A DNA stretch of 47,085 nt, from assembly GCA_031389585.1 (NCBI GenBank), contig JANMSS010000116.1:1-47085 (forward strand), in the 5' to 3' direction. Made by a program: the position numbers and the translations under genes. The stretch's first letter is position 1, and each line of letters starts with the position of its first letter. Origin of the DNA: CADEEN01 sp031389585 (GTDB lineage Bacteria; Pseudomonadota; Gammaproteobacteria; Burkholderiales; Burkholderiaceae_C). The notes beneath the pieces are model-generated. The model made no database searches and was not told where the DNA came from. It was given only the letters and a program-made list of their open reading frames with translations. Below are positions 40,298 to 47,085 of this stretch, piece after piece.

Positions 40298-42667
40298 ATG
40301 CCTGCCATCACCGACATCATGAGCACCCTGGACTACGGCCCGTCGCCAGAATCGGCGCAGCCCGCGCTCGATTGGCTGGCCACGAAGCAGCCGCATTTCG
40401 GGCTGTGGATCGGCGGCGCCTGGCGCGAGGGCAGCGCGCATTTTGCGAGCGTCAATCCGGCCACCGGCCAGCGCTTGGCCGAGGTCGCGCAGGCCCGGCC
40501 CGCAGACGTCGACGCGGCAGTGCAGGCGGCGCAGGCGGCGCTGCCGGCCTGGGCAGCGCTCGGCCCGATGGGCCGCTCACGCGTGCTCTACGCGCTGGCG
40601 CGCACGCTGCAACGCCACAGCCGGCTGCTGGCGGTACTGGAAACGCTGGACAACGGCAAAGCAATCCGCGAGTCGCGCGACATCGACATCCCGCTGGCCA
40701 TCCGCCACTTCTATCACCATGCCGGCTGGGCGCTGCGCCTGGCCACCGAATTCCCGCAGCACCGCTCGCTCGGCGTCGTCGGCCAGATCGTGCCGTGGAA
40801 CTTTCCGCTGCTGATGCTGGCCTGGAAGATTGCCCCGGCGCTGGCCTGCGGCAACACCGTGGTCTTCAAACCCGCTGAGCAGACCTCGCTGAGCGCGCTG
40901 TTGTTTGCCCACCTGTGCGAGGAGGCCGGCGTGCCCAGCGGCGTCATCAATATCGTCACCGGCGACGGCCGCGTCGGTCAGGCCCTCACGCTGCACGAGG
41001 GTATCGCCAAGATCGCCTTCACCGGCTCGACCGAGGTCGGCCGCGAGATCCGCAAGGCCACCGCCGGCTCGGGCAAGAAGCTGAGCCTCGAACTTGGCGG
41101 CAAGTCGCCGTTCATCGTCTTCGCCGATGCCGACCTGGACGCGGCAGTCGAAGGCATCGTCGACAGCATCTGGTTCAACCAGGGCCAGGTCTGCTGCGCC
41201 GGTTCACGCCTGCTGGTGCACGAGGGCACGGCCGAGCGCCTGCTGGCCAAGCTGCGTGCGCGCATGGCCACCATCCGCGTCGGCGACCCGCTGGACAAAT
41301 CGATCGACATGGGCCCGCTGATCGACCGCACGCAGTGGCAGCGCGTGCAGGGCTTCGTCGAACGCGCGCGCGGCGAGGGCGCGCAGATCACGCAGAGCGA
41401 GCTGGGCCTGCTGGCGGCGGGCGCGGACACGTGCTACTACCCACCCACCTTAGTGACCCACGTCGAGACCTCGAGCGAGATCGTCTGCGACGAGGTCTTC
41501 GGCCCGGTGCTGGTGGCGCAGACCTTTCGCACGCCGGCCGAAGCCGTCGAGTTGGCGAACCACACGCGCTATGGCCTGGCGGCGTCGCTGTGGAGCGAAT
41601 CGATCGGCCTGGCGCTGGACGTGGCGCCCAAGCTCAAGGCCGGCGTGGTCTGGGTCAACACCGCCAACGCCTTCGATGCGGCCTGCGGTTTTGGCGGCGT
41701 CAAGGAGTCGGGCTATGGCCGCGAGGGCGGGCGCGAAGGCCTGCTCGAGTACCTGGCGCTCGATTTCGACATCCAGGCAGCCAATGCGCCGCCCGCAGCG
41801 AGCGCCGGAACGCCGCGCCCCGCCGATGCCATCGACCGCACCGCCAAGCTCTATGTCGGCGGTGCGCAGGCCCGTCCCGACGGCGGCTACAGCACGCGTG
41901 TGGCCAGCGGCGACACGCGCTGGCCGGCCACGCCGCAGGGCAACCGCAAGGACATTCGCAACGCGGTCGAGGCCGCACGCAAGGCCAGCGGTTGGGAGCG
42001 CCAGACCGCGCATGGCCGCGCCCAGGTGCTCTACTACCTGGCCGAGAACACCCAGGCCAACGCCGAACGCCTGGTCGCCACGCTGGCCGCCCACCAAGGT
42101 GAGGCGCGGGCGCGCTTTGAGTTGCAGTGCACGCTGGACCGCTTGTTCGAACATGCGGCTGCAGCCGACAAGTTCGAAGGCCGTGTGCACCAGCCGCCGC
42201 TGCAGGGCCTGGTGCTCGGCCTGAACGAGCCGATCGGTGTGATCGGCCAGGTCGCGCCCGATGACTGGCCGCTGCTGGGCATGGTCTCGATGATGGCGCC
42301 CGCGCTGGCGATGGGCAACCGTGTGGTGCTGGTGCCCTCGCAGCGCCTGCCCTGGATTGCCGCCGACTGGATCCAGGTGCTGGAGACTTCCGATATTCCG
42401 GCCGGTGTGGTGAACCTGGTCACGGGCGCGCGTGACGAACTCGCCCCGGTGCTGGCCGCGCACGCTGACGTCGATGCGTTGTGGTGCCTGGACGCGGCGC
42501 CGCCGCTGGCCAAGCAACTCGAAACCCTGTCGGCGATCAACCTCAAGCGCACCTGGATCGACAACGCCGCCGCCGGCGCCTGGACCGATGCGCGCTGGGC
42601 CGAGCCGAACCGCTTCCTGCACCAGGCTACGCAGGTGAAGAACGTCTGGGTGCCCTACGGCGTCTGA
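40298..42667 (+). CDS. ALDH16-like two-domain aldehyde dehydrogenase
   Basis: 789 residues. Domain 1 (about 25-490) is a complete ALDH: PWNFPLLMLAWKIAPALACGNTVVFKPAEQT, FTGSTEVGREI, LELGGKSPFIVFADADLD, nucleophile Cys299 in FNQGQVCCAGSR, DEVFGPVL, and FGGVKESGYGREGG. Domain 2 (about 510-789) is a shorter, second ALDH-like repeat (KLYVGGAQARPDGGYS, EPIGVIGQVAPDDWPLLGMVSMMAPALAMGNRVVLVPSQ) with no catalytic Cys motif. That architecture is the ALDH16 family, rare among bacteria and known from animals too. Downstream of deoC it would oxidise the acetaldehyde produced. The start at 40298 is family-typical; a second ATG seven codons on is possible. Its 3' end overlaps the convergent kinase gene by 13 nt. 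Confidence 0.9.
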   Translation: MPAITDIMSTLDYGPSPESAQPALDWLATKQPHFGLWIGGAWREGSAHFASVNPATGQRLAEVAQARPADVDAAVQAAQAALPAWAALGPMGRSRVLYALARTLQRHSRLLAVLETLDNGKAIRESRDIDIPLAIRHFYHHAGWALRLATEFPQHRSLGVVGQIVPWNFPLLMLAWKIAPALACGNTVVFKPAEQTSLSALLFAHLCEEAGVPSGVINIVTGDGRVGQALTLHEGIAKIAFTGSTEVGREIRKATAGSGKKLSLELGGKSPFIVFADADLDAAVEGIVDSIWFNQGQVCCAGSRLLVHEGTAERLLAKLRARMATIRVGDPLDKSIDMGPLIDRTQWQRVQGFVERARGEGAQITQSELGLLAAGADTCYYPPTLVTHVETSSEIVCDEVFGPVLVAQTFRTPAEAVELANHTRYGLAASLWSESIGLALDVAPKLKAGVVWVNTANAFDAACGFGGVKESGYGREGGREGLLEYLALDFDIQAANAPPAASAGTPRPADAIDRTAKLYVGGAQARPDGGYSTRVASGDTRWPATPQGNRKDIRNAVEAARKASGWERQTAHGRAQVLYYLAENTQANAERLVATLAAHQGEARARFELQCTLDRLFEHAAAADKFEGRVHQPPLQGLVLGLNEPIGVIGQVAPDDWPLLGMVSMMAPALAMGNRVVLVPSQRLPWIAADWIQVLETSDIPAGVVNLVTGARDELAPVLAAHADVDALWCLDAAPPLAKQLETLSAINLKRTWIDNAAAGAWTDARWAEPNRFLHQATQVKNVWVPYGV

Positions 42668-44241
42668 GCGATCGTCGGCGCCAGCCCCAGCCGGTGCAGC
42701 AGGGGCTGCCAGCGGGCGTTGACGTCGGCCTCGTCGAACTCGGGTTCGGCGTCGAAGGCGAACACCGCGTCTTGCTCGTCCCGGTGCAACGGCTGCGCGC
42801 CGGCGAGTTGTTCTTCGAGCACCGACAGGTCGGCTTCGGAGGCATCGTCGCCACGTAGCGAGCGTTGCTGCACGCGCCGGCGCAGCGTGTGGGCGCTGGC
42901 CTGGAAGGTGGCGTCGAGGATCACGGAGTAGCCGCTGGCCAGCGCCAGCGCCGCCTTTTCGCGCAGTCGCGCGTGGGTGGCTTCAGTGGCCGGGCTTGCA
43001 TAGAGTCGTGTCTTCACTGCCGGAGGGCTGTGTTCCAGCGGGCCCAGCCCGAACAGGCGCTTGCGTTCGACATCGGCGCGCAGGCGGATTGCGCCGCTCT
43101 GGTCAAGCAGGCTCTGGGTCAGGAGTGTCTTGCCGCTGCCCGAGCAGCCGTGGGTCAGGATCAACGCCGGTGGCGCGTGCTGACTGCAAGCCCGCGCCAC
43201 TTCGAGGTAGCGCTGCACTGCGTCCGGTGCGGCCTCACGCTGCGCCTGTGAGGCGTCGGCGGACAACTGAGCCGCCCGCAGTGCCGCCACCTTGGCCCGC
43301 ACCAGGGCGCGGTACACGCCGTGGTAGCGCAGCACGCGCAACCCGGTGGCGTCGCCGCTGTGCTCGATGACGCCGTTGACGAAGCGGTGTGACAGTCGAT
43401 GCAGGCCATGGGCTCGCAGGTCCATGGCCATGAAGCCGACATCGCTCATCACGTCGGTCCAGCGCAGCGCGGCGCTGAACTCGAGGCAATCGAACAGCGT
43501 GGTCCGGCCGTCGACCTCGGTGACGTTGCCCAGGTGCAGATCGCCGTGACATTCACGCACCCAGCCCTCGCGCAGACGCTGGTCGAAGCGGCTGCGCAAC
43601 ACGTCGAAGGACTGCGCCTCCCACTGGCGCAGCCCTTCAAGGCGGGCACGCCCGACGGGCGCCGCGCAAAGGCTGTCCAGCGTCTGCAGCGTGTCCAGCA
43701 CTGGCGCGCGCACCTGAGCGGCCTGGCCACACGCGTCTGTGGGGCCCGCGACCGCCGCGGCATTGTGGAAAGCGCACAGGCTCTGGAGCAGCGCGTCGAT
43801 GTGGCTCGGGCCGAGCGCGCCGCGCGAAGCCAATCGGTCCCACAACCCGTCCTGAGCGAAGGCGCGCATCCGTACCGCCCAGTCGATCACCAGCCCGGTG
43901 CCGCCGAAGGCCGGGTGCTCTGGCGTGCCCGTGACCGGCACGACATCGAGGTACAGCGCGGGCGCCACCCTGCGGTTCAGCCGCAGTTCTTCATCGCAGT
44001 AGAAGCGGCGCTGCGCCAAGGTCGTGAAATCGAGAAAGCCCAGCTTCACGGCCTTCTTGATCTTGTAGGCCAGGGGCCCGGCCAGCAGCACGAGGGAGAT
44101 GTGGGTCTCGATCAACGCGACCGGTCCCGCGGCTTCCCGCGCGCGCAGCGATTGCAGCAGCGAGTTCGCGACGCGGTTCTGGTCAGCCAGGGTCAGCACC
44201 TGGCCGGCCGGCGCAGGTGGGTCACGGCACGACGAAGTCAC
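42655..44241 (-). CDS. APH-like / P-loop kinase fusion protein
   Basis: 528 residues. The N-terminal half is an aminoglycoside-phosphotransferase-like kinase fold (VALIETHISLVLLAGPLAYKIKKAVKLGFLDFTTLAQRR with ATP-binding Lys; catalytic CHGDLHLGNV near residue 233; DCLEF as metal-binding DFG equivalent). The C-terminal half is a P-loop kinase: Walker A GCSGSGKTLL near residue 365, LRADVERKRLFGL and YSVILDATFQASAHT, similar to zeta-toxin/gluconokinase-like AAA_33 proteins. The two-domain protein is common in proteobacteria and its substrate is unknown. It is 63 bp downstream of the Pat-type acetyltransferase gene, same strand. Confidence 0.88.
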   Translation of the reverse strand: MTSSCRDPPAPAGQVLTLADQNRVANSLLQSLRAREAAGPVALIETHISLVLLAGPLAYKIKKAVKLGFLDFTTLAQRRFYCDEELRLNRRVAPALYLDVVPVTGTPEHPAFGGTGLVIDWAVRMRAFAQDGLWDRLASRGALGPSHIDALLQSLCAFHNAAAVAGPTDACGQAAQVRAPVLDTLQTLDSLCAAPVGRARLEGLRQWEAQSFDVLRSRFDQRLREGWVRECHGDLHLGNVTEVDGRTTLFDCLEFSAALRWTDVMSDVGFMAMDLRAHGLHRLSHRFVNGVIEHSGDATGLRVLRYHGVYRALVRAKVAALRAAQLSADASQAQREAAPDAVQRYLEVARACSQHAPPALILTHGCSGSGKTLLTQSLLDQSGAIRLRADVERKRLFGLGPLEHSPPAVKTRLYASPATEATHARLREKAALALASGYSVILDATFQASAHTLRRRVQQRSLRGDDASEADLSVLEEQLAGAQPLHRDEQDAVFAFDAEPEFDEADVNARWQPLLHRLGLAPTIAQTP

Positions 44242-44304
44242 GGGCCATGATCCCTTGCACGCGGCCAGATCGATTGAGCAGGGTCAATCGGCGCCGAATC
44301 GACC

Positions 44305-47001
44305 TCAGCGGCGGGTCAGCGGCAAGCCAAGCTTGCGCGTGTCGGCGTCGGGCTGCAGCGCGTCAAGTTCGAAGCCCAGGTCGTGGGCCAGTTCGAGCAT
44401 GCGGGTGTTCTCCTTCAACACCGTGGCCACCAGGCGCTGCGTGCCGCGTGCGCGCAAGTGGTCGATCAGCTTGTTCATCAGGCGCGTGCCCAGGCCGCCA
44501 CCCTTGAGGTCCGAGCGCACGACGATGCCGAACTCGGCCTCCTGGTTGTCGGGGTCGCACAGGGCGCGCACGACGCCGAGCGTTTCTTCGCCGCCGTCGG
44601 CGAGAGGCGCGGTGGCGATGAAGGCCATCTCGCGTTCGTAGTCGATCTGCGTCAGCCGCGCGAGCTCGCTGCGCTCGATGGTGCGGCGGCTGTAGAAGAC
44701 GCGCATGCGGATATCGATGGGATCGAGCCGTTCGAGAAAGGCCAGGTGCTGGGCCTCGTCTTCCGGGCGGATCGGGCGCAGTGTCAGGGTGCGGCCCTGC
44801 CATTCGATGGTCTCGACCAGCTCGCTAGGGTAGGGCCGGATCGCGAAGTTGGCCGCGCCGCCCGGGGCCGCCGCGCTGACGCGCACGCGCGCGTCCAGTG
44901 CAATCACACCTTGCGCGTCGGCCAGCAAGGGGTTGATGTCCAGCTCGGTGACGCGCGGCTCGTCGGCCAGCAGCTGCGACACGGCCGTCAGCACGCCGAC
45001 CACGGCAGCCATGTCGGCAGCGGGCACGTCGCGCCAACCCGCGAGCAGTCGCGCAACACGAGTGCGCTCGATCAGCGCGCGCGCCAGCGGTGGGTTCAGC
45101 GGCGGCAGCGCCAGCGCCCGGTCGGCCACCACCTCGACCGAGGTGCCGCCCTGGCCGAACAGCAGCACCGGCCCGAACAAGCTGTCGACGCTGGCGCCGA
45201 CGATCAGCTCAAGGGCCCGTGGCCGGCGGATCATGGCCTGCACGGTAAAGCCGTCGATCGTCGCGTCGGGGCGCAACTGGGCCACTCGCTGGGTCATGGC
45301 GGCCACCGCAGCGCGCACGGCGGCTGCGTCGTCGAGGTTCAGCGCCACGCCGCCGACATCGCTCTTGTGCGTGATCTGCGGCGAGAGGATCTTCAACACC
45401 ACCGGGTAGCCGATGGCGTCTGCGGCCTGCACGGCGGCGTCGGCGCTCGCGGTGACGACCTGCGTGCCGACAACCGGCACGCCACAGGCCGCCAACAGCG
45501 CCTTGGCTTCGGGCTCGCTGAGCCACTCGCGGCCATCGTCCAGGGCTTCGTCGACGATGGCACGCACGCGCTCGATGTCCAGCGCGGCCTGTGCGCGCGC
45601 CGGCGGTGCCTGCATCAGCTGGGCCTGGTTGCGCCGGTAGGTCAGCAGCAGCGAGAACGCGTGCACCGCCTGTTCGGGGGTGTCGTAGGTCGGTATGCCG
45701 GCGTTGCGGAAGGTGTCGCGGGCGGCCTGTACCGCAGGGTCGCCAAGCCAGCAGCTCAGCAGCCGCCCTGACGCGGCCTGGGCCACCGGCAGCAGGGCGC
45801 GTGCGATCTCGGCACTGGGCACTATGGCCGTGGGCGCGTGGATGAACAGCAAGCTGCCGCTGCTGGCATCGTCGAGCAGGGTCTGCAAGGTCTGCACATA
45901 GCGTTCGATCGGAGCGTCACCGATGATGTCCACCGGATTGCCATGGCTCCAATTTGGCGGCAGCGCGGCGTCGAGCCGCTTGAGCGTGGCGGGGGCAAGC
46001 GTGGCCAACGCGACACCGGCCGAGGTGGCGGCGTCGGCGGCCATCACGCCCGCGCCGCCGCCGTTGGTGACGATGGTCAGGCGCTCGAGCGACTCGCTGG
46101 CGCCGTCCTGCCGCAGGGCCCTGGCCGAGCCGCGGAAATGGGCCAGCGTTTCCGCAGCGACGAACAAGTCCTGCAGTGTGTCCACCCGCAGCATGCCGGC
46201 GCGCCGGATCGCGGCGTCAAAGACCGCATCCGAGCTGGCCAGGGCGCCGGTGTGCGAGCTGGCCGCCGCCTGGCCCTGCGGCGTCCGTCCAGCCTTGACC
46301 ACCAGCACCGGCTTGTTGCGCGCCGCAGCGCGCGCGGCCGACATGAACTTGCGCGGCGACTCGATCGCCTCGATGTAGAGCAGGATCGAGCGCGTGCGCA
46401 CGTCGCTGGCCAGCCAGTCGAGCAGGTCGCCGAAGTCGACGTCGGCATGTTCGCCCAGCGAGATGAAGTGCGAGAAGCCGATGCCCTGGCCGTTGGCCCA
46501 GTCCAGCATCGCAGTTACCAGGGCACCCGACTGCGACACGAATGCCAGCCCGCCGGGCTGCGCTCCGGTATGTGCGAAGCTGGCGTTGAGCTTGGCGTGC
46601 GGCGACAACAGCCCGAGGCAGTTGGGCCCGAGGATGCGCAGCAGGTGGGCCCGCGCCGCGTCGAGCATGGCCTTCTTCTGCGCCTTGGTCAGGCCCGCAG
46701 TGAGCACGATCGCAGCGCGCGTGCCGCGCTGGCCCAGCGCCTTGATCAAGCCGGCCACGGTCGCCGGCGGTGTGCAGATGACGGCCAGCTCCGGCGCCTC
46801 GGGCAGGCTGTCGATGTCGGGGTAGACCGGTTCGTCACCGAAATTCGTGTACTTGGGGTTGACGGCCCAGCGCGCGCCGGCAAAGCTGCCCTCGCGCAGA
46901 TTGCGCCATACCGTGGCACCGACGCTGGCCGATCGCTGGCTGGCGCCGATCACGGCCACCGAGCGTGGGTCGAACAGGGAATCGAGGTGGCGGATGCTCA
47001 T
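44305..47001 (-). CDS. Bifunctional acyl-CoA-synthetase-like / GNAT protein acetyltransferase (Pat-type)
   Basis: 898 residues in three blocks: (1) CoA-binding and succinyl-CoA-ligase-like domains (LFDPRSVAVIGASQRSASVGATVWRNL, ILGPNCLGLLSP, SQSGALVTAMLDWANGQGIGFSHFISLGEHADVDFGDLLDWL), about 1-460; (2) ATP-grasp domain (PVVGTQVVTASADAAVQAADAIGYPVVLKILSPQITHKSDVGGVALNL), about 490-720; (3) C-terminal GNAT domain (FGIVVRSDLKGGGLGTRLMNKLIDHLRARGTQRLV), about 740-898. This order is that of Pat/YfiQ lysine acetyltransferases, which in Salmonella and relatives acetylate and inactivate acetyl-CoA synthetase. The start at 47001 is family-typical. The 84 bp to the right edge hold nothing recognised. 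Confidence 0.93.
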   Translation of the reverse strand: MSIRHLDSLFDPRSVAVIGASQRSASVGATVWRNLREGSFAGARWAVNPKYTNFGDEPVYPDIDSLPEAPELAVICTPPATVAGLIKALGQRGTRAAIVLTAGLTKAQKKAMLDAARAHLLRILGPNCLGLLSPHAKLNASFAHTGAQPGGLAFVSQSGALVTAMLDWANGQGIGFSHFISLGEHADVDFGDLLDWLASDVRTRSILLYIEAIESPRKFMSAARAAARNKPVLVVKAGRTPQGQAAASSHTGALASSDAVFDAAIRRAGMLRVDTLQDLFVAAETLAHFRGSARALRQDGASESLERLTIVTNGGGAGVMAADAATSAGVALATLAPATLKRLDAALPPNWSHGNPVDIIGDAPIERYVQTLQTLLDDASSGSLLFIHAPTAIVPSAEIARALLPVAQAASGRLLSCWLGDPAVQAARDTFRNAGIPTYDTPEQAVHAFSLLLTYRRNQAQLMQAPPARAQAALDIERVRAIVDEALDDGREWLSEPEAKALLAACGVPVVGTQVVTASADAAVQAADAIGYPVVLKILSPQITHKSDVGGVALNLDDAAAVRAAVAAMTQRVAQLRPDATIDGFTVQAMIRRPRALELIVGASVDSLFGPVLLFGQGGTSVEVVADRALALPPLNPPLARALIERTRVARLLAGWRDVPAADMAAVVGVLTAVSQLLADEPRVTELDINPLLADAQGVIALDARVRVSAAAPGGAANFAIRPYPSELVETIEWQGRTLTLRPIRPEDEAQHLAFLERLDPIDIRMRVFYSRRTIERSELARLTQIDYEREMAFIATAPLADGGEETLGVVRALCDPDNQEAEFGIVVRSDLKGGGLGTRLMNKLIDHLRARGTQRLVATVLKENTRMLELAHDLGFELDALQPDADTRKLGLPLTRR

Positions 47002-47085
47002 GGACGGTCGGGTGTGCGATCGCGCGCGATGTCGCGCAGACAGCGGCCCATCCTCGCACAGCGGCCCGATGCGCGGCTTGACGCA

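Noticed and set aside
1..47085. CRISPR arrays, transposases, integrases, phage genes, restriction-modification or toxin-antitoxin genes
   Set aside because: None was seen on either strand; the kinase at 42655 has a zeta-toxin-like P-loop half but no antitoxin partner.

Overview
The window is a high-GC (about two-thirds G+C by eye), densely packed bacterial chromosome segment. The gene repertoire (alaS, coaBC-dut, dapA-bamC, parE, uppP, waaA, trmB, TolC, two Bug/TctC and DUF1439-type families) and the frequent GTG starts and 4-nt ATGA overlaps suggest a betaproteobacterium of the order Burkholderiales, probably the Comamonadaceae/Rubrivivax-Leptothrix side. That placement is inference from gene families, not from a marker tree. 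No prophage, transposase, plasmid gene or CRISPR array was seen; nearly everything is core or family-conserved genome.

Left end (1-5.4 kb): a cut-off Ada/AlkA-type alkylation repair gene, a LytS/LytTR-type two-component pair, then an atypically AT-richer patch with a lipoprotein carrying a Gly-Pro linker and a probable 5'-truncated relative. 5.4-9.2 kb: phosphomannomutase and Kdo transferase (surface polysaccharide/LPS), followed by a scar where a class II aldolase gene and a TctC/Bug binding-protein gene, once divergent, have both lost their 5' ends to one deletion. 9.2-15.5 kb: a DUF1501/DUF1800 pair, then TolC, a Pcm-like methyltransferase and a TetR regulator on the minus strand, with a clear palindromic operator candidate facing a DUF1439 lipoprotein. 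15.6-19.3 kb: uppP, a GST, trmB, tRNA-Gly(CCC) and a degenerate GGDEF protein.

19.4-28 kb: alaS (interrupted in frame by a REP-like palindrome), a GNAT and a dienelactone-hydrolase-like protein, then coaBC-dut, a SlyD-like prolyl isomerase, a RoxA-like ribosomal oxygenase and its hypothetical neighbour, and an alanine-rich lipoprotein ending at a strong terminator. 28-33 kb, minus strand: MFS transporter, a 47-residue membrane protein, a SAM methyltransferase, dapA, bamC and a metallo-beta-lactamase-fold hydrolase, largely translationally coupled. 33-36 kb: parE (without parC beside it) flanked by two GNAT genes.

Right end (36-47 kb): a FAD amine/amino-acid oxidase-like gene and a protein with an HNH-like motif run leftward from a shared intergenic region; rightward runs a WYL regulator coupled to deoC and a two-domain ALDH16-like aldehyde dehydrogenase, a plausible deoxyribose-phosphate degradation operon (DeoC yields acetaldehyde, the dehydrogenase oxidises it). 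The window closes with a fused APH-like/P-loop kinase and a Pat-type acyl-CoA-synthetase-like/GNAT protein acetyltransferase.

No clear-cut new defence or mobile system is evident. The most interesting signals are the in-frame palindrome in alaS, the double-truncation scar, the WYL/HNH-like/deoC/ALDH16 locus, the kinase-Pat neighbourhood, the coupled small membrane protein, and a set of -10 boxes placed 7-8 nt before start codons that predict leaderless mRNAs.
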